Below, one piece after another: positions 1 through 13,700 of a DNA stretch of 64,000 nt (within the stretch, counting starts at the first letter, position 1; each line of letters opens with the position of its first letter). The position numbers and the translations under genes are program-made. Under the pieces are notes generated by a model, which saw only the letters and a program-made list of their open reading frames with translations, was not told the origin of the DNA and did not search any database. Source of the stretch: Bradysia coprophila (lineage: Eukaryota > Arthropoda > Insecta > Diptera > Sciaridae); the NCBI RefSeq assembly GCF_014529535.1, contig NW_023503329.1, forward strand, positions 3,256,130-3,320,129, given 5' to 3'.

Positions 1-679
1 ACTTAGTAGTCCATAGAGAAAAATGTTCCATTTACCAACACAATATTTTGTAGGGTATGGAATTTCCAAATATCGAGAAAACTTTTTTCCATACAAGCAA
101 GAATCACTTGTCGACTGTCACCGAAAACAAACTGCTAATTTTTAGCGCGGGATCTCAGGACTTCGGTGAGAGGTAATTCACGCCATAGGTCCTCCAAAAA
201 TTTAAATTTTGGCAACTGACAGTTGGACAAAATACTGCTGACTTCATGTAACTAATGTCAAAAACTGTGCTTTAAAAAGTCCTGATATGCAATGAATGTA
301 CTTAGAGTATACTTTCATTGCCGATATGCACTATGTTTTGAAATGGAAGGCGCACTTATGGCGTGAATTAATTTTTCAATCGGACTTATACTAGTGATAA
401 ACGTAATTTGATTAATTTTTGGGCTTGAAGACTGAAATTCGACGGATTCGACACGCAAACTACGATTGAAAAATTTAAATTTACTTAACTCGTGATATAC
501 TAATACCATTCAGTGACACTTCTGTCAGTATCTTACACTTTTAATTTTTTTTAATCTTTTATACTCTGTATGACAAAGAATTTAACGAACGACAATCGAG
601 TCGACTTAAGAAAAACTCTGTTGAGAGTTCTAAGTGAACTAATATGACTGAACGAATCATTTTTATAGTCATTTTAAAT

Positions 680-872
680 AAGTCGGGTTAATTCGGGCTT
701 TGATTTCAAATACCCGCCCAAACCCGGCCCAACCCGAAATTCATTTTTTGAAACCCGACTCAGAGCCAACCCGAACTACTCACAACCCGCCCGCCCAAAA
801 CCCGACGGGCCGGGTCGGGTTTGCGGATTACCCGAATCTTCGGGTCAACCCGCTCATCCCTAATTGAAACAA
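680..872. repeat. GC-rich patch of CCCGAA/CGGGTT words
   Basis: Inside otherwise AT-rich DNA, this stretch repeats the words CCCGA, CCCGCC and CGGGT on both strands, including the palindromic-looking core GACGGGCCGGGTCGGG. The minus strand reads TAGGGATGAGCGGGTT from the right edge. That resembles the terminus of some hAT-type elements, but I could not find a matching left end or a target-site duplication. It is best called a low-complexity or repeat-derived patch. Confidence 0.5.
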
Positions 873-2366
873 CCGTATCTTCAACTGTTCTTTGATTTCA
901 GGACTATGATGCAACGTTGATTTCTCAGAAGGGCCAACGTACAAAAAGAACCGGATGTGCTTACATCTTTTAATATTTTTATTTCAAATCAAACTTTGAA
1001 GTTCAAAACGAAGAGTGGATAAAATAGAAAATCAATCAAAAAAATCCTTTGAAAACTAGAAACTTCTTTCATCAGAAAATCCTGGAAATCCCCAACAATC
1101 GATAGCAATCCTTAAAAAAACAGCTAAAACGCTAAAGAATATTCTTTATTTTATAAAATCGTCAAAAACTCATTAAAAATCCTTTGCAATGAAAAATTTT
1201 CGCCCCTCAGTTAAATTAGATTTTAGTTAAAGGATTCATTAAGACCAATTGTTCGAGGATCTGCATCTTTAGATGAATACAGATCTCGAGCTGTTTCAGA
1301 TATACAAAGTTTATACTTCACAAAATACTCTCAAGTTAAACTGTAAACTCCAACAGAAACTAACAATGAATTGCTCAAAGAGTCACATTTAAAAAAAAAG
1401 TAAAATCTCTATATATCTACGTTTTTATAAAAGAGCTCTACCAAGACTTCTCGACTGTATAGAGAGAATAGATTTTTGTTGCTAACTACCTATAAACGAA
1501 AAATTAGTTTCTTTCAAAAACTTTCTTTTGTAAGTTTTCGTTCGAATCCCATTCAAACAATTCCATTCTTCCTTTCTTGCTGCATTTCAATTGAAATTAA
1601 AAGTGGAAATGCATTATTGGAATTATGAATCAAATTACGTTATGAATCCATAAATCCTGGTATTTTAATAGGTTTGCTCGTTGTTATAAGTCGTCACCAG
1701 CACATTATTAGTTGTAAATTAAGTGTGCTGCCTAATCAAGGTCAGCTGGTGTTTTAAAACTTTTCGGAAATTTATCTCTCGCATTGTTTTTCTATTTAAT
1801 TATAAGCTCAACCAAATGCGATAATGTTTAATTGCTCAACAAGCTAATCGTACTCTCACATAGATGTTGCAGAGAATTATCTTCATTATTTAATATCAAG
1901 TCATTGAAAAATTAATTTAATTTACCCTGTAGTAGTTTCAGTAGTTGAAGTGAATTCTACTGTGGTGGTTGTAAATAAAAGAACAAAAATCCTGGATTTA
2001 AAGCTTTTTCGGATTAGTAGGAACAAATCTATTTCAAATAAAAATTATTTCTGCCATTTTCCATATATTTGCAATTTGCAATATTTGCAATCTGCAATTT
2101 TCTATGTATATTTTGGTCAACTTATGACTACTTTACTGAATTTTGTCATTTTCCAAATATTTTGGTCAATCTGTTTCTCCATAACTCATTTCTGCGTTTA
2201 TAGATAATATATATTTTGGTGAAGTTATGACTCCAGTGACACAAAAAAATCTATTCACATATTCAGGCAACTGTTTCGAATAAGACCCATTGGCTCATAT
2301 GACTGGGTTAGTCGTAATTTAGCAGAAAAAAAATATATTGTCCACTAAAGAGCGCTGAATCAATGA

Positions 2367-2421
2367 AACTCGTGTGAATTACGGACCTCGCTTCGCTCTG
2401 GACGCAAATATCACACTCGTT
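2367..2421. repeat. Short foldback with CGCTTCGCTC tip
   Basis: The left arm (CTCGTGTGA) pairs with the right arm (TCACACTCG), and the tip between them carries CCTCGCTTCGCTCTGG. It is one of at least six hairpins in the window with a GC-rich tip. Confidence 0.5.
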
Positions 2422-3171
2422 CAAAATTTACTCTTTTATTTGCCTAGCTAGTAATTATCAAAAATGGGAAACATTCATTTCGGATTACAATTTGATGTAA
2501 AAATTGTCTTAGATCTTAGATCTTAGAAACCTTCAGAAAACATCTAATACTCAATATTCGACAATTATTGACTTAAAAATAGGTCCAAACGTGCTGCAAC
2601 AAGCAAAACGCCTGTAAGAAGAAACAATACAATCGAAAGCATAGATTGTGAGATAATATCGCGGGAAGGTAGCATGTACCCAAAATTAGTCGGTACTTTT
2701 ACAGTAATAAGTGAAAATCAGACGAGGGGGAAACAACAATGAAAAATCATGTCCCCCGTTCGACCATTCCCCTATTTTTTCACCATTATTCGCTTGCATT
2801 TCCCTTTATTTGTACATTATTACCTTTATTCCCCCGAACCCTGTCCTACCATTTGCTAGTGTTGTGTCCCCCTCGAAATCAAATGTTGAAACAATTTCGG
2901 ATTTCATTTGTTATGAAGAATTGAAACACAAACAAACATATGAAGAATTGAGTAACATTTGCGTAACATTGATTGGATTACTTTCATCACTCACGAGCGA
3001 GTGATGTACATACGTGTATGCGGAGCGGGGACCGAACAATCAAATCTATTCAAGTTTGCTGTTATATTTTGTTCGGCATGTGACTTTTTGGTCAGTCTGA
3101 ATGAAAAACACGGAAAAAAGGTTCTTGTTGATGGGTCAAAAACACACCTTTTTGTTCATAGTAACATAATA

Positions 3172-3268
3172 TACTATTTCATACCTATGACCCGAAAAGT
3201 CGCCTTCGGCCCTGTCTGGAAACTTCTCACACGCTAAAAAAGACTTAGTCCTAGGTACGAAATGTACT
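3172..3268. repeat. Imperfect foldback with CGCCTTCGGC tip
   Basis: The outer arms TACTATTTCATACCTA and TAGGTACGAAATGTACTA are imperfect inverted copies. The interior carries GTCGCCTTCGGCCCTG. It has the same architecture as the other foldbacks in this window, with a different arm sequence. Confidence 0.45.
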
Positions 3269-4373
3269 ATTTTTCACACTTTCTGGAAAATTTTCTAAAA
3301 TTCTCATTTTTAGCATATTTTCTGTAAATTTTTTTAAAAATTTCCAATTCCTTATATTTTTGGTCAACTTATGACTCCATAACACATTTATCCAAATATA
3401 TTTTGGTCAACTCGACTCGATGACACAATTCTGATATTTTTCCTTGTATTTTCCATATATTTTGATTAACTCATGACTCCAAGACACATTTACAAAAAGG
3501 TTATAAGAATGATCATAGGTCAAGAAACTGCCGTAACAATATTATAATCATTGCAAGCCGTATATAATATGAACTATGGAATGCCTTAATGCCATGTCAC
3601 ATAAAGAAAAACCACTTTTCGGCTCTTGTAAAGTTAATTGAATGCGGAGAGGAAAAGAGGATTTGAATTTTTGTTTTCGTTGGAAAAACTTTACATAGTG
3701 CACACCACTCAACATTAGCGTAACTACATACAGCAGACATTTACATATAACAGAGCTGCCTTTCGCTGACTTTACCGTTCACTGTATAATGCGATTTAAA
3801 TGCATTCAGGTCCGAAATGGATACTCGCGTGAATATAACATTTTTCCAGACGATTTTCAGTTTTCACATACTCATAATTTCTTCAGGCTCTTTTCAAGTA
3901 CCCGACAGTTATTTCGGTAGCTAGTCCTATCCTGGATGGAATATAAAGATAAAGTTATAAAATTACATGTACGATGGGATAAACTGAGACAACACCATTC
4001 CAGCAATGCATAGATGAGTACAGTGTTACCATACTGCTGAAGGCTGCAGTCATAGATATTTTTATCGAGTGAATTTGAAATTTTGATTCAATTCAGAGCC
4101 TATTAACATGGTTTTGAGTTTAAGTTCATGCAGAGTTGTGCTCAACGGTTCGTGTTGCACTACACAATCTAGTTCAATTCATTACGGAAATGACATGCGG
4201 CTTCATGTGACAATTAAACATCTAATAGCCTAATTGTGTCTCTTTAGGTGGGGCTATTATATAACATCCCCACTCGTCAAAATAAAAATTTGGAACCTGA
4301 GTGCGTACGCTTCACGTGATTTGACAATGTAAATGCATATTTGACATGAGCGACGCGCTTATTAGTAGATTAC

Positions 4374-4583
4374 AACGCACTGCTCCTAGCATGAACATAA
4401 GAAATATTTGGAGGCTGATGAAGTCACAGTAGGCACTGCGTTTCTTTCGTAAAGATAGATGACTTGTTTTCGTTGTATGAGTTAAAACACACAATACAAT
4501 CAATCTTAAGCGGTTGCTCTCATCACAAAAGCCTCCAAATTGGACATTTGTCAAAGGAGTGTTCATGCTAGGAGCAGTGCGTT
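4374..4583. mobile_element. 210-bp MITE with 24-bp TIRs and 9-bp TSD
   Basis: Both ends carry a perfect 24-bp inverted repeat that begins AACGCACTGCTCCTAGCATG at the left. The element is flanked by the identical 9-bp direct repeats GTAGATTAC at 4365-4373 and 4584-4592. It has no coding capacity, so it is a non-autonomous DNA transposon. A 9-bp duplication is typical of Mutator-like elements, but hAT (8 bp) remains possible because the border could shift by a base. A lone related terminus (GTTCATGCTAGAAGCAGTGC) is visible near 24670. Confidence 0.8.
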
Positions 4584-5871
4584 GTAGATTACCATTCACC
4601 GCAGTTTTTACGAGCGCTTGAGCATTTAACAGTGCACAGGAAGTAAAAGCTACGGTCTAATGAGGTATTTTATCACAGCAGGCAAACGTTGAATATCTAG
4701 ATTAGATAATTTGGCTCGGATGAATTATTACATCTTGTTTTACTCTTAACCAATTATGAGTCGAGAGCTCTAGCGCCAAGGCCACGGGTTCAGACAAAAT
4801 GATATTTACTTCAAACGCCTTTATGTTGTGTAGCATGCTAGACTTAATGTGTAGTGTAGTGTATGTGTGGTGCGTGAACATAGATATTACATTAGGCTTT
4901 GTGTATGGAAATTAAATAGGACATTCGATATTTTTAACGTTGCGAATTGGCAACGGACTATTAGAATATCTACGAGTAAGTGTTACAATGACATTGCGAA
5001 ATTAATGACCCACATCTCAAATTTTCCATATTTGCTCCGCTTGGCCTGGTGCTAGAAAATTGTACGCGATGAGTATTATCACACGAGGCGCAAAAACTAT
5101 GCTAATTGGAGTTCTCTGTGGATATACCATAAAAGTGAGTATCACCTGTATAACAACGCAAGAACGACCAATTTTTTAATTTATTGCATTTTTCGATTTG
5201 CTCTGGAAATTGCTATTTGCAAAATCATTTTTTAGCGCAAGTTATTATTCCATGCACTATAAAATAGAAGAAAAAATCGGATTGAAATGCGATGTTCGCT
5301 CTACCGAGAATATTACTGCATTAGATCCAAAATAGTATTTTTCGTACAAAACCAGGAAATGGCGATTTTTTCAGCATCAGTTTAGGACGTGTGCTGAAAA
5401 AGACCATTTCCTGTCGAGGCACGAATCGGACAACTGAAATAGACAAAACACATCAATTCAAGCCGTAAGTGCGGTCGAAATTCAAAATTCTTCTCACGCA
5501 AGTCTTTCTAATGCAGCGTCATTTTCATACAAGGAAGCGTTGAAATGTATTTTTCGGTTCACTTTTTGATGGACTCGTTCACTTAAAATTCAAATATTTA
5601 CTTGAAAATATACACACTTCACATTCACCATATTAAATTTGATCAATCGTATAGTCAAGGAAAAATTCATTCAAAACCGTTATCACACAATAAATCTTAA
5701 AGAATAGTATCAACGCACTTCAAGCAAAAGTGCTATTAATGACAGCTGCCAAATTGTATGAAATTTTATCCCCACTCTTTTTACAGTGTAAAATTTTGTA
5801 TGAAGCACTGTCAAGTTTCAGTACCCTATTTAGAGTACCACTTTAGCTTGAAGTGCCTTGATAGTATATAT

Positions 5872-5979
5872 TACTACACAAGGGAAGGAATTTGATATTT
5901 TGTATTAAGATGGGCTAAAGCCCTCGGACACTTTTACTCGTCGTGATACGAAATGTCAAATTATTTCCCGAGTGTAGTA
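5872..5979. repeat. Foldback with GGGCTAAAGCCCTCGG tip
   Basis: The left arm (TACTACACAAGGGAAGGAAT and onward through TGATATTTTGTAT) is repeated in inverted form at the right (ATACGAAATGTCAAATTATT and onward to GTGTAGTA), with a few mismatches. The tip contains the small palindrome GGGCTAAAGCCC followed by TCGG. Confidence 0.6.
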
Positions 5980-6667
5980 TGACGTAAAAAAAAATTAGAA
6001 ATATTCAAGCGCACCGAAAAGTCATATTCCGAACAAAAATAAATGGGACGAAAAAATGGGAAAAAGAGGTTTTCCTGAGTCTATGCACCCAATTTTCTAG
6101 GCCGGTTTATTTCGTAGGCCCTATAATATCCATTACCCATACTCTATGTCTCGAAGTAATATTCGGTGCAAGATTTTAAAAGTGGAATACTTCGTTATAA
6201 GACTTACTGTAAAAAAAAAGGTAATTAATCTAAGAACCCGCACAACAGACCCATCTCTCTTGGCTCAATGGTTTCACCTTATTTTTTTCTTGCGTTTGGT
6301 TCGCTTTAAGCTCAGTCTTGCTCTAATCATTCGTTAAACGTCTCACTTGTCCTTATGGATGCATTTAAAGAAAATTTTAAATGAAATTCCCTTAAAAATA
6401 GGTCTGAACGGTGCATAGCATTCATTTCAGTATATATGTGTAACAACTTCTGTATGATGACTCCAACTAAAGTTCTTTTTCCGTACCCTTGAGCTTATGT
6501 AATAATTGGTTATGGCTAAGGTATTTCACCTATCCGCACACATTATACATGGTACAAAATGATATTTTTAATTACACGGCGCTTATCATAGTTTAATGAA
6601 ACCAGAGAGACGTGAGTGTGGGTACATCATACATATGTATAATTAGAGTGTGCAACTGTACAACCTC

Positions 6668-6692
6668 TTATATATATATATATATATATATA
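6668..6692. repeat. TA dinucleotide microsatellite
   Basis: About eleven uninterrupted TA dinucleotides form a simple-sequence repeat. Confidence 0.8.
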
Positions 6693-7735
6693 GATGATGT
6701 TCCGTACACATAAATATCACCATCATCAGCCCATAGTAGTAATAATAAGATGAAACACTCAATAAAATAGGATTTAGATTATGGGGTTTATGAAGGTACA
6801 CTTTCTTACCTCAAGTTATATGCTCAGACTTACCATTAAATTATTTGTGGTCGAGAATTGAGCTTTACATGTACGTACATACATCATAATTTCGTATATG
6901 TACGGTTGTTCTTTGAGTAATATCCAGCTTTCGTCAGCTCTATATGTCAGTAATAGTCAGTATAGGATATAACATGATGTCTACACACCAGACTGCAACA
7001 ATAAGTTTTGGTTTGGTTATTGTGGTTTTGGGGTTGAAACAATGGATTTGGTAATCGGGTTATTTCAGTTTTAAAGAGGTATTTAAGAGGAGTCTTCAAC
7101 AGCACCAACATACAACAGAAATGGATTTACTAAGCCGAGGTTCACTAGCTCCGCTCTTCTATTTCTTTATGGAAAATATTAAAAATGTTTATTACGCCGG
7201 CAATATTGCAACATTTCCAAGCAACAGCATTCTAAAATCGCAACAAAATTTGTAGTTAAACAATCGGCTCATCACATCGTTTGTTTTTTTGTTTTGCTGA
7301 AGAGGATTAGGCTCTTGGTTCAATTGTATCTTTCGTGGATAGGTTTTTTTGTGGATACTTTATAATGCCATCGTAATTACAGGATTTAAATGGAAACGAT
7401 ACATGATTGGTGGGGTAGCGATGAATGGAAGTATTATTAGCAAAAGCAAGGAGGTCCGTACTCTTTCACTTGCCTGCTATACAGAATTGCGCTGCATTAG
7501 TTGAAGATAGTTTAGTGGCTTTCTGCATTGATTGGGATAATGCAACGTTGATGTTTTACAGAAGAATCGTGTAGTTAGTGTCAACGTCATCTGACAAAAT
7601 ATTTGTGGATCACAAGAATGGAACTTTTAGGGAAATTTTTCAAGGATTTGTGTCACTTAATTTGTCTTTAACGTTCACCAACTTTCGCAATTATGTATCA
7701 TGAAAACTCACTCATTTTCACTGTCAATCAATTTC

Positions 7736-7741
7736 TTTATT
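7736..7741 (-). promoter_or_regulatory. Polyadenylation signal of aquarius
   Basis: AATAAA on the minus strand lies 37 bases past the aquarius stop codon (7778-7780). This spacing fits a compact 3' UTR. Confidence 0.6.
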
Positions 7742-7777
7742 GAACAGAATCAAGCAAACATCATATACGTGGTCCCG

Positions 7778-10700
7778 TCACTCTTCAGCCATTTGGTTGC
7801 TTTCAGTCCCTTGCTCGATCCCTTGCTCCGATTCCTTTCGCTCCAACATCGATACATCGATATCGATCTCGTTGCGTATGGTGGTCGGAACGAATTCCTT
7901 CTTTTCAGCCGGTTTGTTTTCCCGTTGCTTTTTGGCTGTTGGTATTGTGACTGGTTCTTCGGCCATTTCAACATCGTCTTCGGTGGGAATTTTTTCGTAC
8001 ACATCTTTGCAGGATGCCTAAGAATTCGGTAAAATTAGAAAAGACACATTTCGGGGGAAGTAATTGATTGATGGACATACCATTGCCTCCTTCATTGATT
8101 CGACTTTTTGCATGTACAATTTAAATGTGAAATCGGCCATCTGGGTCATGTTCTTTACTACCAGCGGGGTGCTTTTGATTTCCTCTGATGCTAAACGATC
8201 TGTTGGATAGGTCTCGTCTGGTAGCAAGTGCAAATCTTGCGGTCGGTTCATGAACTGTTAATGAGATTTTTTTCATTTAAAATCAGAAATTCATCAACCA
8301 GGTGGAGATTACGTGGTCTTTCGTAATAACTCCTTCGAGTAGACGAAGGACCTGATTTTTGACTAATCAAAAAGCAACAAGATTCAAATATACGAAAGCG
8401 TTGGTTAGAAGAGAGGAGAATGATGGTGTATATCTTTTTTACTGCTCTAACCAACGCATTCGTACATTTGTACAAATGACTCGCTCCCCATGCCTAAACT
8501 ATTTTTTTAAATTCTAAAAAAAGATACGGGTCCAATATTTAAGCCTTCCGGACCAGAAAAACACCTATTCAGCCCAATATCCCACACTCCCCGGAGTCAG
8601 AGCAGGCCTAAACAAGAAACGTGATCACCCACAAATTTATGTCTACAAAAAACCTCCCTTCAAGTCAATATTGCAATAAAATTACCAATTTGAACACCGG
8701 CTGCAGTTCGAAGCAGTTACGAAACAGTGACGCCCGTCCGAACACGTACAATCCCAAACGAGCTCGGCTCATTGCCACAACCAGACGTCGCACGTCCCGG
8801 AAGTGGCCGACCGCTTTGGTTCGAACCAACGAAATTAAAATGAAATCGTTCTGTTGACCTTGATATTTGTCCACGGTCGTAACTTTAGATGGTCGACCGA
8901 TCAGTGGATTTTCGCCACACCTTGAATTGATAACATCGCGAATCAGATGCTTTTGGCCATTGTACGTTGTTAAAATCGAGATTTTCTCGGCTGGATATCC
9001 GAGGAGTCTCAAGTACATGAACACTGCGACAATGTATTCAGCTTCGGCCAAATTCTGCGATTTGATTTAAGTGGTAAGATCGAGCAGTATTTTAGAAAGC
9101 AAATGCGAACATTACCTGATAAAAGAACGGATTCGGTTCGGATTCGCCCACCCCATTGAAATCTTCCACATTGATCAGCTGGTAATCGTATACGAAGCCC
9201 GAATTGGCTACCTTGTACTCCATTTTCTCCCTAATGTGATTCAAGTCGTCCAATTTCTTGTACCGCCATTTGTACAACTCACAAATGCTGGATCTGGCAC
9301 GACCCTGACCATCTAGATCGACTGTTGGCACGCCCAATCGGACTAATCGGGTGAAAAGTGACTGTTCCATGTTGGAATACTTCTGGAACGCCATATTCTT
9401 AATGACAGGAGGCAATTGGTGATGATCTCCAATCATAATCCAACGTTTCAGTCGATTGTAGCCGTCTAAAGGATTTTGCAGCAGCAATGGAATGAACGTT
9501 TCGATTTCCAATATCTGAGCCGATTCTTCCATCAGGATGTTGTCGTATTTGAATTCCATGTTGACCAGTTCTTTACGTTTCAGTGCTGCATGCGTACATG
9601 TCATGGCAATGATTTTTGCTTCTTTCACCAGCAAATACTTGGATCGATCCAGACCACTGCGCAGCAATTCAAAAGCTCGAAACTCTTCCAGTTGGGTGAA
9701 TATTTTCGAAATGTAACTGAAGCAGCCGTTCGCCACTTTTAGATCATCATCATACGACTGCCCTTTAAAAAGCGGTTCGGTCGTGTTATCGAAGAATTGC
9801 GAGAACGGAAATTTTTCGGCAAACAGATTCGGTGTGTAATTATCCGCCAGCTGACTGATTTCGCTAAGAAATTTCTCCCAGCGTGCCACAACCTAACGAC
9901 GAGATTTCAAAGGCAATTGATTAACCTCACCAAACGGCTAGGAATTGCGTCAATTACCTGGTACAAATAAAAGTATCCAGCTGTTTCGCACGTGTACGAC
10001 ACATCGCCTGACACTTTCAACGAATCTTGAAGCTTCTGCACTTGGTTAAGTAGATCTAAACGTTTTGCCAAGACGTAATTCACGCGTCCATATCTGTAAA
10101 TGTTTGTCATGTACGCCACGTGGTTACAGTATTCCCACCAATTCAACAAACCTGCTATAGTCCTTTTCCGTTTCCAGGGCCTCTTCACCATGACCCAGAC
10201 GAAGTAAATGTCGTTCGTCAATGTCCAATGCCATAATTTTTTCAAACAATTGATTCAACGCCTGATTGGAGTGTGTCACGATAAGTGTCCGCTGGTTCGG
10301 ATGGTTGTGATAGAGATTCGAGATGATCTGAACGGCAACATCTGTTTTACCAGTTCCTGGAGAGAAGAGAAGAAGTTGCAACTTGCATTACTGGACCGTT
10401 GCACTAATGTTTATGCTATGCCGTTTACCTGGAGGTCCCACTACTAACGTTAAACCCGGTTGCATGCCAGCCCGAATTGCCTCGATCTGAGTTGGTGTAA
10501 AACGAATGGCGTTCCTGTGATTTAACCGAAATTAATTGATAAATAAACGAACGGAGATGATGCTGGAGAAAGAAAATTACTTTTTTGGTTCATCGTAAAC
10601 ATACGGACCGCGATTGCTGAAGATATACGGTTCAACATTAATGACCTTGGGCAGTGACTTTTCATCATCATCATCTTCGTCGTCCATGTCGTCATCACCA

Positions 10701-13700
10701 GAACGCTCCACTACGTCTTCGAATTTAAGTTTAAATGGCCGAACCAATTGCGACTCGTCGTTGGTGGTAAAACGCACTTCGTAATCCGGGAAACTTTCAA
10801 TTAAATGTTTAGTGTCCAAAAAAGTGTCGTTAAAATTCAACGTTTTCTCTTGATTTGGCATCCTTGTGTAATGAGCGGATCCCGGATCTCCATAACCGAG
10901 CAAAATATCATGCAACCAAGACGGCACCACACATTCGGTGTTCATCAAATGTCGAATTGTTTCCAGGACCGCTTTGAAATTGTTCTCTTTCGGCTTTCGT
11001 CTCATGATTATGTTGAACTCTTCGTACGCATCATCAGCACCTTTATGCAGTGCCTCCATATCCAATCGATATTGATTACAATCCAACCATACTCGGAAAG
11101 TCCGTTGCTCTCCGACCAGCTGTGGACGCGGATCTGGTCCATCTTCAATCACCCGACCGTTTGCATCCAGCATGCCTTCAATTTCACATCCGCGAACATT
11201 CACCAAACCTACTTGCGGTATAAACGGTTCACGATGATTGTATCGCGTTCCAATTGGTTGGGTCGGTCTAACAGTTATTAGGAAGCACACGTCATGCTTT
11301 CGCAGATTTTCCCATTCCTCTTGTATGTCGCGCCGAACACTTAGTGTGACGGATACGTCGGCTCTGACACGAGATGGCTTCTTTTCGCCTATATGTGGTT
11401 TGGACACTTCAACGACAGCAAATGATGCTATGGGTAGAGCCATTCGAGCCCATCCTCCGAAAACGACTTCATCTTCTTCCGATTTCCTGCAGGAAACGAT
11501 TTAACAAGATCACATCAACAGTTTGATTAGAATTTAATGGAGACGATGGAATAAATAAGCACAACAACTCTGAGTATTTTAATTTGTACAGATCGGTGTC
11601 CCTAATAGAAAGAAAAGTGTGCGGTGAAAATGGACGGTCGTGTTTTTCTTTTCGCTCCGCAATTTTTGTGAATTTCTCGGTTTATTTGGGGTGAAAATTG
11701 TTTCCGAGGGATGTGTGTACGATTTAAAGTTAGCTGGAACTGTCCCGTGTGTGAATAATGTGAAGTGTGAGCGTGAGTGCTGCGTGAATAGCCGGTTAAG
11801 TCGGTCTTTGGCGCCGTGACAATGCGATGCAAAATGAGTGAACTGCACAATGCTAAACGCTGAGATTGCTACGGTATGGTATACGTTCGCCCATGGCATC
11901 GAAGCGAGATGCTGACGGATGATCTTTCTAACATGTATATTGTATGAAAACTGACCCCTCGACCCTACGTAAGAATCATCTCGAGCAAAGGCTCCGGCGA
12001 GCGGTTCATCTCCCTGCTGCCAATCTTCGGGTCTACGAACGTTGTTATTACCGTACCCGTAGGCCCGTCGTTGGCTAGAACAGTCGACTTTATAAACGGA
12101 CTCAGGTAACTGGACGAATACAGGTAATTTAATGAATGCAGTGGGATGACAAAGCAGGTAACAGGTAAATTTTCCTTGCGGCATTATATTGTGTCGGACT
12201 GTATTGCAAGCCTATGAATGATATATGCAAAAGTAGCTAGTCCAGTCACTTAGTCCGGCGACGGTGATTGTTGTTAGTCTTAAGTTTAACACATTTCGGA
12301 TGGCGGTCCGGCGCTGTTCAATACATCGATACGATGTACACACAGAGTAACAAAGTATTGAACAAGGAGGGCAAAAAGGGGGATCCAAGTGGGTCATTCC
12401 ACTGTGAGTGATTCAACGTTCAAGCTCTTCCGGAAAGACCACAGGGTCCTATTCGAAATGTGCAAGGTCAAGGTCAAGGTCAAGGAGACGATGGAATAAA
12501 TAAGCGATCGAAAAATGTTCGAAAGACAGGTAAATTCAAAAGACTTACCAAGGCAGCATTCTGCTGACTGCGTCTTCTATGTCCTGGCGAATTTCATCTG
12601 AAAAATATATCGAACATTAATGTCTCCAATCCAATGGCGTACGACGTCTGGGGAACGCAAATGGATTATAAAAAGGGTACTTTTATGAGTAAACATTTCT
12701 CACAATTTTCGTGAAAGCATTTTTTTCTTGTGAGAAAATTTATTCAATGAACTGAGACTCAAAGTTAAAGGAAACGCCTTTACTCAGACATAGATTATGT
12801 TTAAATCCAATTGCATACGTACATGTCGATTCCAAGCGGAATAGATTGAAATTCCTCAGCAAATAATCGTGCAACGTAAGAAACTGCAAGTTAAGCTTCG
12901 GTAAAGCTAGACAGCCCTCTCCCGAAAAGTATTCGGTTGGCACAATATTTTCGTCCCAAATAATGTCGTCTGTGGGATATAGCGGCATTTCATTCAACGC
13001 ATCCAATTGCGATACGCGCCGTTCGTGTCGTGATATCTATTGTTCATTATTTTAAACAAACGAAATTATTTTAGTCACCGTGTTTCATTTACACATCTAT
13101 TTATAATGCGGCTTTATTTACCAAAAGTTCTCGCAGAAAATTGTCATCCACACGATGCCAATCGAATGGACTTTCCAGTTGATCGGGAATTAGATTTAAG
13201 TAGCAGGCAATTTCTCGTAAATTCTTAGCGTCCAATGCACCGAAATGTTTAATCAGTTTCTCGCGCGTATCAACATTACCAACGTTTGTCAGTGCAAACA
13301 GTTTAAGATCGGGAAATTTGGCAAATGCAGCACGCTGAAATAACAGTTACCAGTTGAAACAATAAATTAAAAATTAATCCAGAAGACCGGAAGTACGTCA
13401 CGGTCACAATGGTTATTCCTTTCTCTGCGTTATTGCTAAACTTAATATTTAATTTCCACAAGGTGAGCAAACAATTCAGAGCAAATGTTATCGCTGGTAA
13501 GTGACTCATTAATTGTGTACGCACGCACAGTACACAGAGAGAATTTTGAGTTAAACTATTAATTCGACGAAAGATGTTTGTTAGGATTTCCTGTAGAATG
13601 TCGAGATGGATATTGATGTGACTGTGTGTCAGCGACCTATCAAAACTAAATTGCTTATGTGGGTGGTACAAAAAAGATGGCAATATGACCATTCGTATTT

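Larger units (their letters stand above)
1..7735. other. Gene-poor region with repeats
   Basis: No coding region here could be tied to a protein family. The longest open frames (for example 2711-3004, 2959-3237 and 4312-4599) lack splice-linked partners, recognisable motifs or coding-like composition. The last one lies largely on top of a MITE. The stretch holds a GC-rich low-complexity patch near 680-870, three short foldbacks (2367-2421, 3172-3268, 5872-5979), a MITE with terminal inverted repeats at 4374-4583 and a TA microsatellite near 6670. The end of the region is just downstream of the aquarius 3' end, so part of it may be aquarius 3' flank. Confidence 0.6.

Noticed and set aside
4312..4599. 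95-codon open frame on the minus strand
   Set aside because: It covers the MITE at 4374-4583 almost exactly; the frame is a by-product of the element.
4750..4800. tRNA-like A and B box words (CTAGCGCCAAGG, GGGTTCAGAC) suggesting a SINE or tRNA
   Set aside because: Spacing and stems do not form a cloverleaf, and no tail or target duplication is visible.
7700..8032. Plus-strand open frames over the aquarius 3' exon
   Set aside because: They mirror the acidic last exon of aquarius on the other strand and show no motif of their own.
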